DNA from: an uncultured Candidatus Actinomarina sp. | Lineage (GTDB): Bacteria; Actinomycetota; Acidimicrobiia; Actinomarinales; Actinomarinaceae | DNA length: 64,000 bases | NCBI GenBank assembly: GCA_902619825.1 | Contig: CACNFT010000004.1 | Coordinates: 62,001-126,000 of the forward strand | Direction of reading: 5' to 3' | Part shown: positions 57,234 through 64,000 of the stretch, piece after piece | Position numbering within the stretch: the first letter of the stretch is position 1 | Layout: every line of letters begins with the position of its first letter | Program-made: the position numbers and the translations under genes | The notes under the pieces: generated by a model | The model's input: the letters and a program-made list of their open reading frames with translations, nothing else | What the model was told of the DNA's origin: nothing | Database searches by the model: none

Positions 57234-57717
57234 TAATTATTTCTTCAGTAAATATATCACCTATAAGAACAAGATTGAAAGCATCAATTTCTAAGATAGT
57301 TTTTAAAGATGGTGGATTTTTATGATCATATACAATAACTGTCCAAACTGGATTTAAGAGTCTTAATTTGAATTTGAATTGAAATGTTAAAGCTATGGAG
57401 TAATACCCTATTGAGTGATTGATTTTATCTGTTAAAAATTCAAGAATTTCATTCTGATTTAAAGAGATTTTGTTATCAATAGCATATATAAAAATACTTG
57501 TTATTCCTAAAATTATTGATGATGGTAATAAATTACCTAATTCTAAGGTAAAGTTTAAACCTAACGCAATTAGGGATGATAATAAAACTAAATGGGCAAA
57601 TCTTCTTCTTCTAATAGGATTTGGAATAACATAGCTTCCTACAGCCAAAGAGTTTAAATCATCTGGTACGTTTTCTTTCTGTACGTCCTCTTCATTGATG
57701 TTTATTCCTTCAGCCAT
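57226..57717 (-). CDS. Uncharacterised membrane protein in the PIM operon
   Basis: Protein of 163 aa that I do not recognise. An acidic N-terminal 25 residues (INEEDVQKENVPDD) is followed by a basic patch (NPIRRRRFAHL) and two hydrophobic segments at about residues 42-80, then a soluble C-terminal half ending FNLVLIGDIFTEEIINA. It overlaps thrS by one base and the PIP synthase by 8 bases, so it is co-transcribed with lipid synthesis genes. In other actinobacteria this place usually holds a HIT-family gene. A structural or regulatory role in the PIM pathway is possible. Confidence 0.65.
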   Translation of the reverse strand: MAEGININEEDVQKENVPDDLNSLAVGSYVIPNPIRRRRFAHLVLLSSLIALGLNFTLELGNLLPSSIILGITSIFIYAIDNKISLNQNEILEFLTDKINHSIGYYSIALTFQFKFKLRLLNPVWTVIVYDHKNPPSLKTILEIDAFNLVLIGDIFTEEIINA

Positions 57718-59645
57718 TATATTTTGAAAATAGGTGTCTTAAGATGAGCTTTTATTTGTTTCATAGCGTCTTCGTACTTAACATTTTGCTGGTTCTCTTG
57801 TGAACGTATATTTATAGCTAAGGTATTTGATAATTCATCTTTTTCTCCAACAATCAGAGAGATGGGTACTTTATCTTTTGATGCATCATGTAATTTTTCA
57901 CCAAGCCTTAAATTTCGATCATCAACTTGATATCTAAATCCTTTAAGTGATTTAGTAATTTTATTTACATAATTACTTACGTCACCAATGGTAAGAATTT
58001 TTACCTGTACTGGTGATAACCAACCTGGAAATTCACCTGCATAATTTTCAATAAGAATTCCAGTAAACCTCTCAATAGATCCAAGCAATGCACGATGAAT
58101 CATAACTGGTTTGACTCTTTTATTATTACTATCAACGAATTGCAGATCAAAATTATCAGGTTGTGCAAAATCAACTTGTATTGTCGATAATTGCCATCGT
58201 CTACCAATCGCATCTTTTACATGTAAGTCTATTTTTGGTCCGTAAAATGCACCTTCTCCATGAGCTGTTACATAAGAAATGTTTTGATTCTCGAGTGCAG
58301 ACTTTAGACTATTTGTTGCTTTTTCCCAATCATCATTATTTCCAATTGATTTTTCTGGCCTTGTAGAAAGATCTGCTTCAATTGAATCAAAACCAAAAGA
58401 TTTAAGTAATTTTATTGAAAATGTTAATAGGTTAAGTATCTCATCCTCAATTTGGTCTGTTGTACAAAAAATATGAGCATCGTCCTGAGTGAAACCTCTT
58501 GCTCTTAAAAGACCATGCAAAACACCAGATTTTTCGTATCTATATACAGAACCTAACTCAAAATATCTAAGAGGCAACTCTTTATACGATCGGATGTCAC
58601 TCTTATATATAAGTATATGGAATGGGCAGTTCATTGGTTTGAGATAATATTCTTCGTCGTTCTCTTCGTTCTTTAATGGAGGAAACATACCTTCTTTGTA
58701 GTAATCTAAGTGGCCAGATGTCTCCCATAGAACTGATCTTCCAATATGTGGAGTGTAAGCATAGTCATAACCATTTTCAGAATGTGCTTTTTTTGAATAG
58801 TCTTCTATGATTTGTCTTAAAACAGCACCTTTTGGCTTCCACAAAAATTGACCCGGACCAGTTTCATCAGTACTAATAAATAAATCTAATTCATTTCCTA
58901 GTTTTCTATGATCACGTTTCTCTGCTTCTTCTTGTCTTTTTAAATAATTATCTAAATCATCTTTATTAAACCAAGCTGTACCGTAAATTCTTTGTAATTG
59001 TGGATTTGTTTCTATACCTCTCCAATAAGCTCCGGCAAGTTTGGTTAATTTGAAATGATTTATCAGACTAGTATTTTGAACATGTGGACCTCTACATAAA
59101 TCACTAAATTTATCATTTTTATAAATGGATATATTTTCTTCGGAAACACCTTCACTTTTGTCAGCTGTATTAATAAGTTCCTGTTTAAATGTTTGTTTGC
59201 TAAACATTTTATATGCTTCATCTTTAGAAATTTCTTGCCTAACAAAATCCTGTTGAGATTTACTGATTTTTCTCATTTCATTTTCAATTTTGATTAAGTC
59301 AGACTCTTTAATATTATCTTTAAATAAGAAATCATAATAAAAACCATCATCGATGGAGGGTCCAACAGCAAATTCTGTACCTGGATAAAGATTTAATACA
59401 GCTTGGGCTAGTACATGAGCAGTTGAATGTCTTAAAGTGTCTAATGAATATTGATCATCTTTAGTAAAAATCTTACAAACCGAGTCTTCTTCAATCAAAT
59501 ATGAAAGATCTTTCAATTCTCCGTTGATTTCTATGCAAACAGCAGATTTGGCTAAGCTATTGCTTATTGATTTTGCCAATTCAAGTCCATTAATACTTGA
59601 TTCATATTTTTTTACTGATTTATCTGGAAAAGTTATATTTATCAT
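57717..59645 (-). CDS. thrS: Threonyl-tRNA synthetase
   Basis: Class II synthetase of 642 aa. An N-terminal TGS domain (about 1-60) precedes the editing domain with zinc ligands in LRHSTAHVLAQAV and LCRGPHV. The catalytic core has MNCPFHILIYKSDIRSYKEL, RYFELGSVYRYEKSGVLHGL, RGFTQDDAHIFC and IHRALLGSIERF. A C-terminal anticodon-binding domain completes it. It is the first gene of a long minus-strand run that includes the PIM genes and pdxST. Confidence 0.97.
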   Translation of the reverse strand: MINITFPDKSVKKYESSINGLELAKSISNSLAKSAVCIEINGELKDLSYLIEEDSVCKIFTKDDQYSLDTLRHSTAHVLAQAVLNLYPGTEFAVGPSIDDGFYYDFLFKDNIKESDLIKIENEMRKISKSQQDFVRQEISKDEAYKMFSKQTFKQELINTADKSEGVSEENISIYKNDKFSDLCRGPHVQNTSLINHFKLTKLAGAYWRGIETNPQLQRIYGTAWFNKDDLDNYLKRQEEAEKRDHRKLGNELDLFISTDETGPGQFLWKPKGAVLRQIIEDYSKKAHSENGYDYAYTPHIGRSVLWETSGHLDYYKEGMFPPLKNEENDEEYYLKPMNCPFHILIYKSDIRSYKELPLRYFELGSVYRYEKSGVLHGLLRARGFTQDDAHIFCTTDQIEDEILNLLTFSIKLLKSFGFDSIEADLSTRPEKSIGNNDDWEKATNSLKSALENQNISYVTAHGEGAFYGPKIDLHVKDAIGRRWQLSTIQVDFAQPDNFDLQFVDSNNKRVKPVMIHRALLGSIERFTGILIENYAGEFPGWLSPVQVKILTIGDVSNYVNKITKSLKGFRYQVDDRNLRLGEKLHDASKDKVPISLIVGEKDELSNTLAINIRSQENQQNVKYEDAMKQIKAHLKTPIFKI

Positions 59646-59721
59646 TACTTTTGTATATTAATTATTAATTAATTCTACATAAGAAACTATAAATTAATTA
59701 AACATCTGTTTTAATAAATAT

Positions 59722-60288
59722 ATGAGTAAAACTACAGAAATATATCTCAAAAAAAACAAAATTGTAGTTAGTCATAAATCTATAATAAAAAATCAAATTG
59801 TACATCTTGAATTTATACCAATAAACAAATACCAACTTATATGTAATAAAATTACAATTGAAAATAAATCAAAGATTATAAATATAAACTCAACTGATTT
59901 TAGAAAAATTAATATTCACAACTTAGTAAAAACAAGTATTAGGTTGATTGATAAAAATATTGAATTAGATAGAAAAACTTATAATAGAAATTCCCCAATA
60001 TATAACCCGCGAATAGACTCTAAAGATTTAATAAAAAGAATAAATAAAAAAAATTATAGCAATAGGTCTGAACTCCTATCTATGTACTCTTTGTTATACA
60101 TAAATACGGAAAGAGAATATGGTGAAAACATATCAAGAAAATTAAGTGAGAAAATTAAATATAAAGAGTCTTACTTAAAAAACTTAACTAAAGAATGTTT
60201 TACTAAAGGTTACCTTACAAATTCCATTAAAGGTGTTGCAGGTGGTAATCTGACTGATAAATCGTTAAAATTTCTTAATTCTCTTTAA
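59722..60288 (+). CDS. Hypothetical protein with a possible helix-turn-helix C-terminus
   Basis: Very basic, Asn/Lys/Ile-rich protein of 188 aa, divergent from thrS across a 76-base AT-rich gap that must hold both promoters. The N-terminal half looks beta-rich and unrecognised. The C-terminal 70 residues (ELLSMYSLLYINTEREYGEN, then KGYLTNSIKGVAGGNLTDKS) follow the spacing of an actinobacterial family in which a degenerate helix-turn-helix is followed by GLL...G..GG.LT. DNA binding is therefore a guess. Its 3' end overlaps the convergent cyclophilin gene by 14 bases. Confidence 0.6.
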   Translation: MSKTTEIYLKKNKIVVSHKSIIKNQIVHLEFIPINKYQLICNKITIENKSKIININSTDFRKINIHNLVKTSIRLIDKNIELDRKTYNRNSPIYNPRIDSKDLIKRINKKNYSNRSELLSMYSLLYINTEREYGENISRKLSEKIKYKESYLKNLTKECFTKGYLTNSIKGVAGGNLTDKSLKFLNSL

Positions 60289-60910
60289 TATCTACACTTT
60301 TTATAAATACATCATCAACAGGTTTGTCCATATCCCCAGTTTGTACATTCGCAATTGCATCAACAACATCTATACCATTCGAAACTTTACCAAATATTGT
60401 GTAGTCATACGGTAAAGGATAATCTACGTGCATTATGAAAAATTGACTTCCATTTGTATTAGGTCCTCTATTTGCCATCGCAACAATTCCTTTTTCATAT
60501 TGCATTGGATTATTCAGTTCATCTTGGAATTCATATCCAGGATATTTACCCATTTCACCGTGCCCTGTGCCACTGGGGTCACCACCTTGTATCATAAATC
60601 CTTTAATAACCCTGTGAAAAATAACATCATCGTAATAACCATCATTGGATAAGTTAACAAAGTTATTAACAGTTATAGGAGCAATATCGGTAAACAACTC
60701 GATTTCAATTGAACCAAGTGAAGTTTCAATAACAGCACTGTAATTTCCACTTTCGTTAATATTCATAGCAGGCAGTTCTGAATATGTTTTATCGTATGTC
60801 ATTTCTATTTCCTCCGTTGTTTCAATTGTTGATTCTAATGTATTTTCTTCTGGTGGATCTTCACCACAGAATATAAATAATAACATGCTTATAATTAAGA
60901 ATTTTTTCAT
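60275..60910 (-). CDS. Lipoprotein cyclophilin-type peptidyl-prolyl isomerase
   Basis: Proline isomerase of 211 aa likely anchored outside the membrane. The N-terminus KKFLIISMLLFIFCGED has a short hydrophobic stretch ending at Cys15, a plausible though non-ideal lipobox, followed by an acidic/Thr-rich linker. The cyclophilin domain is intact: FHRVIKGFMIQGGDPSGTG, the active-site Arg in HRV, MANRGPNTNGSQFFIM and YTIFGKVSNG. It probably assists folding of secreted proteins. It overlaps the thioesterase gene by 4 bases. Confidence 0.9.
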   Translation of the reverse strand: MKKFLIISMLLFIFCGEDPPEENTLESTIETTEEIEMTYDKTYSELPAMNINESGNYSAVIETSLGSIEIELFTDIAPITVNNFVNLSNDGYYDDVIFHRVIKGFMIQGGDPSGTGHGEMGKYPGYEFQDELNNPMQYEKGIVAMANRGPNTNGSQFFIMHVDYPLPYDYTIFGKVSNGIDVVDAIANVQTGDMDKPVDDVFIKSVDIKEN

Positions 60911-61290
60911 GTTCTGTCTATATTAGTTAATCTGACTGTAGAGCGTGCACATTCTTGATCGTTATTGTAAAGTTTTGCTTCCCAAATTTGTGATCTTTTG
61001 CCTAATTTAATTGGTGTTGCTTCACAAATAATAATTCCTTCCGTTACAGCTTTTATAAAATCTGTATTGTTGTTTACGCCAACCCAAGTACCTTCCTGGG
61101 TATAATACGCAGCATAAGATATTGCCGCTTCAGCCATTGTATCAATTACTCCTCCATGGACCATTCCCATTGGTTGTTTATGAAAATCTTTCACTTCCAA
61201 CGAACTTTTAACATAACTTTCTTTTATTTCTAAAATTTCATGTCCTATGTAAGGATCAAATGTACCCTCTAAAAATTTATCATTATCCAT
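60907..61290 (-). CDS. Hotdog-fold thioesterase, PaaI type
   Basis: Protein of 127 aa with the acyl-CoA thioesterase hotdog fold. The helix-bearing motif MGMVHGGVIDTMAEAAISYA is the PaaI/4HBT active-site region. VGVNNNTDFIKAV and the strand LGKRSQIWEAKLYN follow. It hydrolyses acyl- or aryl-CoA esters, and the substrate is not evident. It overlaps the upstream membrane protein gene by 8 bases. Confidence 0.88.
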   Translation of the reverse strand: MDNDKFLEGTFDPYIGHEILEIKESYVKSSLEVKDFHKQPMGMVHGGVIDTMAEAAISYAAYYTQEGTWVGVNNNTDFIKAVTEGIIICEATPIKLGKRSQIWEAKLYNNDQECARSTVRLTNIDRT

Positions 61291-61858
61291 TGTTTTGAAA
61301 TATTCTTTCTAATCTTTTCTCGCCTGTACCTGATATGAACCACCAGTAACCAACAACTAGTGTAATAACTGTTATACCTATGACAAAATAAAGGTAAACC
61401 AAATTTAATTTAGCATCATAAATCATGTACATAGACCATAAATATGAAGAAAATCCATAAGTAGTTATAAATAAAGTAACAAAACTAAACCATGAAAAAT
61501 TTTTATTAAGTACAGCTACAACCATTTTTTTTTGTTTTGTTGGGAAAAAATAATCATTCTCTAGTTCGTGAGCTATTAGTATTTTGTTATCAAACTCTTT
61601 GTTAATTTTTTGTTCTATAAATTCTGTGTAATTTCTTGAAAAAATTAGAAAATACGCATGAAAACTCAATATAACTGAACCAAATAATGAAATAAGTGGG
61701 ACAAGATATAATGCATATTCATTGCTTAAAGATAAGTAGATAAAAATTGTATTCAAAATAAACAATATTCTGACATCCAAGAGAAACTGATCATGATAAT
61801 ACCTATTCATTGACCGCATTCTTGATAATTGCTCTTTATAAATCGTAATTTTTTCCAT
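61283..61858 (-). CDS. Hypothetical membrane protein with four helices
   Basis: Protein of 191 aa with no recognised family. Likely helices cover about 29-46, 49-74, 123-148 and 154-176. Between helices 2 and 3 lies a charged cytoplasmic-type loop (EQKINKEFDNKILIAHELEN). The N-terminal 25 residues are basic with an amphipathic helix. Its start faces a plus-strand membrane protein gene, and the two ORFs overlap only if the earlier ATG of the latter is used. Confidence 0.65.
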   Translation of the reverse strand: MEKITIYKEQLSRMRSMNRYYHDQFLLDVRILFILNTIFIYLSLSNEYALYLVPLISLFGSVILSFHAYFLIFSRNYTEFIEQKINKEFDNKILIAHELENDYFFPTKQKKMVVAVLNKNFSWFSFVTLFITTYGFSSYLWSMYMIYDAKLNLVYLYFVIGITVITLVVGYWWFISGTGEKRLERIFQNNG

Positions 61859-61879
61859 TTGTTAGAGTTTATATTGGTT

Positions 61880-62248
61880 ATGTTTAATATAAAATTACCA
61901 ATTTGGTTAAATATATTGTTAATTATTACTGTTTTAATTAATATTTTCTCAAGTGTAACTATTGAATATCACACTATTTCATTCCAAGAGTACAGAAATT
62001 ATGAAATTGTATGTGGAAACATATTAGAAGTTATTAGTACTACAAATATAGAAGATTTAAGTAAGGATTTAAGATTAAATTGGAGTTCATGCAGAGAGAA
62101 GGCATTTGTAATACTAATAACAAACCTTGTATCTCTCTCATTTTTAATAATTTTGCTAATATATCTTGTTTATATATATAAAAATAGAAAAGAACGTGAA
62201 GACATAAGTGATCTTTTAACAATTTTAAAAAGGATGAATAGAAAATGA
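61880..62248 (+). CDS. Hypothetical small membrane protein
   Basis: Protein of 122 aa from the ATG at 61880. The ORF track starts at 61829, which would overlap the start of the divergent gene. Two hydrophobic helices (IWLNILLIITVLINIFS; AFVILITNLVSLSFLIILLIYLVYIY) enclose an extracytoplasmic segment of about 55 residues with two cysteines (EIVCGN, WSSCREK) that could pair. A charged cytoplasmic tail ends ILKRMNRK. The stop overlaps the oxidoreductase start (ATGA), so they are probably co-translated. Function unknown. Confidence 0.6.
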   Translation: MFNIKLPIWLNILLIITVLINIFSSVTIEYHTISFQEYRNYEIVCGNILEVISTTNIEDLSKDLRLNWSSCREKAFVILITNLVSLSFLIILLIYLVYIYKNRKEREDISDLLTILKRMNRK

Positions 62249-63186
62249 AAATTGGTGCAATGGTTCCACAAGGATGGAGAATGGATTTACATGATATTAA
62301 ACCGGAACAGCAATGGGATACAATAATTGAAGCCTCTGCAAGAATTGAAAAATTAAATTATGCTTCTGTTTGGGTGTATGACCATTTTCATACTGTTCCT
62401 TCACCGACTCAAGATCCTACCTTTGAGTGTTGGTCGTTAATGGCAGCATTGTCACAAGTTACCACGAATGTAAGAATTGGACAGATGTGCACATGTAACT
62501 CATACAGAAATCCTGCATACCTTACAAAAGTTGCATCAACGATTGATTCAATGTCTGGTGGAAGGTTAGAATTTGCAATCGGTGCTGGTTGGTATGATCA
62601 AGAATATAAAGCATATGGATATGATTATCCGTCTGCTGGTGTCAGGTTGAAAATGTTAGAAGAAGCATTACAAATTTATATAGCTATGACTACTCAAGAT
62701 AAAGCATCATTTGAAGGTGATTACTACAAGATAAAAGATGCAATCAATCAGCCAAAACCCTTACAGAAACCTTACCCTCCACTTTGGGTCTGTGGTGGTG
62801 GTGAAAAGGTAACACTAAAATTGTTAGCTAAGTATGGTGATTATGGGAATTGGGATGTTGATGTTGAGGGTTTTATTCATAAATCTAAAATTTTAAAAGA
62901 TCATTGTGAAATTCAAAAACGTAATTATGCCGATATTAAAAAAACACTACATACAAACGTAATTATTGGAAATGATGAAAAAGACTTAGATGCAAAAATA
63001 AATAAAATAGTGAACATAACAGGAATCCCTAAAGAAATGTATATAGACAGACCATTAGTGGGAATAAAAGAAAAAGTTTTTGACACTATTGATGAATTTT
63101 CCTCAGTTGAATGCGAATATTTAATTGCATACATTCCAGATATTGTATGGGGTGATACTTTAGAAATTTTATCAGAGAAGCTCTAA
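62245..63186 (+). CDS. LLM-class flavin/F420-dependent oxidoreductase
   Basis: Luciferase-like TIM-barrel oxidoreductase of 313 aa. Family blocks are SVWVYDHFHTVPSP, NVRIGQMCTCNSYRNPAYLTK, the cofactor-binding DSMSGGRLEFAIGAGWYDQEYKAYG and QKPYPPLWVCGGGEKVTLKL. The actinobacterial setting and the GAGW/GGGG pattern favour F420 over FMN, but sequence alone does not prove it, and no F420 synthesis gene is in the window. Substrate unknown. Confidence 0.88.
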   Translation: MKIGAMVPQGWRMDLHDIKPEQQWDTIIEASARIEKLNYASVWVYDHFHTVPSPTQDPTFECWSLMAALSQVTTNVRIGQMCTCNSYRNPAYLTKVASTIDSMSGGRLEFAIGAGWYDQEYKAYGYDYPSAGVRLKMLEEALQIYIAMTTQDKASFEGDYYKIKDAINQPKPLQKPYPPLWVCGGGEKVTLKLLAKYGDYGNWDVDVEGFIHKSKILKDHCEIQKRNYADIKKTLHTNVIIGNDEKDLDAKINKIVNITGIPKEMYIDRPLVGIKEKVFDTIDEFSSVECEYLIAYIPDIVWGDTLEILSEKL

Positions 63187-63216
63187 AAAACGGAAGCCCC
63201 CAAAAAGGAGGCTTCC
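63184..63216 (-). terminator. Rho-independent terminator downstream of the DUF3048 gene
   Basis: GGAAGCC and GGCTTCC form a 7-bp stem, extended by C-G pairs inside. On the minus strand a run of T follows (plus strand AAAAAA at 63185-63190). It lies 75 bases beyond the DUF3048 stop and only 5 bases from the oxidoreductase stop. It may also slow plus-strand transcription, although no T-run follows on that side. Confidence 0.78.
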
Positions 63217-63291
63217 CAACAGGGCTGCGTATCACACTTAATTGAAACGCACTCTTAGATTACCACGAACAATTCTAAAAAGTAAAGCTAT
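63217..63291. other. Short unexplained gap before the DUF3048 stop
   Basis: Less AT-rich than the other gaps (AACAGGGCTGCGTATCACAC and AAACGCACTCTTAGATTACC on the plus strand). It has no open frame of note. I could not match it to tmRNA, SRP RNA, RNase P RNA or a tRNA. With the adjacent terminator it could be a minus-strand 3' UTR or a small RNA. Confidence 0.4.
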
Positions 63292-64000
63292 TTAGCCAAA
63301 AGAAGGATTTTTTGTGTTCGGAACAAGTGAAATCCAGACTTTACCTTTAGGGACATACAATATATTGTTGTTGCTGTCTGTAATATGAAACGGATCTAGG
63401 TTTGATCCTCTTGTCCATTTAGCTTCTAGCATTTTTCCACCATGTAAAATTATTGCTCGTCCTTCACCAACTGTTTTAACAGAAGGTAACTGTAGAGGAT
63501 GAACATATGGTTCACAAAAAAGGGCAATAACAGTATCGACTGAAATTTGTCCAGTATTGCCGTTTTCATCTAACCAATTGTGTATATTATTCTTATTTTG
63601 ATTTTGATAAGCATCATAGTAAGTTCTAATATATGATGATCCATTCCATGTCCATGTTGTCTCGGTATAACCAGAAAAAACTAAATTCAAAAATGAGTTG
63701 TTTTGCCAATTTTCAAAAGTTGGATCTCCCCATGGAAACAAAGGTTGAGGTATATTAACTTTCTTATAACCTTTTGATATAGCTATAGATTTTAATTTTG
63801 CTGTATCTGCATATAAATTATGTGGAGCTTTTCTAGATGATATTCTGAAATATTCAGGTCTTCTGTCAGTAATTACTGGAACACCCATATCATTTATTTC
63901 GGGAATTAATCCACCAGTAGCGCCACTGGCAACCAATACACCGCCCAAAGGTCTCAAAACTGTTGGATCAGTAGGTCGTGCAGACCTAATGGGCCCGTGA
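63292..64000 (-). CDS. DUF3048 (YerB-like) protein, 5' end beyond the window
   Basis: C-terminal 236 residues of a DUF3048-family protein, usually an exported lipoprotein. The track starts it at a TTG (63957), but the frame is open to the window edge and encodes GPIRSARPTDPTVLRPLGGV, the conserved block of the N-terminal DUF3048 domain, so the gene is cut. The C-terminal domain is complete: TETTWTWNGSSYIRTYYDAY, the SVDTVIALF region and GKVWISLVPNT. The biochemical role of the family is unknown; an envelope function is likely. It ends before a terminator at 63184. Confidence 0.85.
   Translation of the reverse strand, partial: HGPIRSARPTDPTVLRPLGGVLVASGATGGLIPEINDMGVPVITDRRPEYFRISSRKAPHNLYADTAKLKSIAISKGYKKVNIPQPLFPWGDPTFENWQNNSFLNLVFSGYTETTWTWNGSSYIRTYYDAYQNQNKNNIHNWLDENGNTGQISVDTVIALFCEPYVHPLQLPSVKTVGEGRAIILHGGKMLEAKWTRGSNLDPFHITDSNNNILYVPKGKVWISLVPNTKNPSFG

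Noticed and set aside
63292-63957. DUF3048 gene taken as complete from TTG 63957
   Set aside because: The frame continues to the window edge with the conserved GPIRSARPTD block, so the gene is 5'-truncated.

Overview
The window looks like part of the chromosome of a free-living, low-GC actinobacterium with a compact genome, most plausibly the marine Actinomarinales type (Candidatus Actinomarina and relatives). That placement is an inference from gene content and gene order; no database search was run. Supporting signs are: a GarA-like FHA protein, two MerR regulators and a DUF151 protein in the mycobacterial Rv1827-Rv1830 order; an actinobacterial mIHF gene beside gmk, rpoZ and coaBC; a phosphatidylinositol-mannoside gene set (PIP synthase, PatA-like, PimA-like) between thrS and pdxST; an LLM/F420-type oxidoreductase; and very AT-rich sequence with genes commonly overlapping by 1-17 bases.

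Layout. 1-6.8 kb: the 3' end of der, then a five-gene peptide/solute ABC importer operon with a structured leader. 6.8-10.7 kb: a phospholipid synthase, FHA protein, MerR, D,D-carboxypeptidase, DUF151 and second MerR island. 10.7-14.7 kb, minus strand: adenosine deaminase, alpha/beta hydrolase, SURF1 and a divergent gamma-glutamyltransferase-like protein. 14.7-17.1 kb: a metallo-beta-lactamase-fold gene and three small paralogous membrane proteins, with a broken segmental duplication that carries part of 5S rRNA and its terminator. 17.1-22.2 kb, minus strand: a 16S-23S-5S operon with processing stems, boxA-like sites and a structured leader. 22.2-28.4 kb: tyrS, mpg, pheT, pheS, rplT, rpmI, infC. 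28.5-39.4 kb: ribH-ribBA-ribE-ribD-rpe-fmt-def-priA-like-coaBC-rpoZ-gmk-mihF-nusB-efp-mltG-ruvX. 39.4-59.6 kb: alaS, aspS, hisS, an MBL hydrolase, rel, secF, secD, yajC, tgt, queA, an Hjc-like nuclease, yebC, pdxT, pdxS, pimA, patA, PIP synthase, a small membrane protein and thrS. 59.7-64 kb: a hypothetical gene, a lipoprotein cyclophilin, a thioesterase, two membrane proteins, an LLM oxidoreductase and a 5'-truncated DUF3048 protein.

Most genes are housekeeping: translation (six aminoacyl-tRNA synthetase subunits or enzymes, IF3, EF-P, L20, L35, formyltransferase, deformylase), riboflavin and PLP synthesis, Sec export, queuosine modification and envelope lipid synthesis. No CRISPR array, prophage, complete insertion sequence or tRNA gene was recognised. 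The points most worth checking are the 5S/MBL tandem duplication, the terminator that abuts the infC start together with a possible AUA start codon, an AUU-started D,D-carboxypeptidase whose signal peptide the ORF track misses, and an Hjc-like nuclease sitting where ruvC is expected while ruvA and ruvB are absent from the locus.
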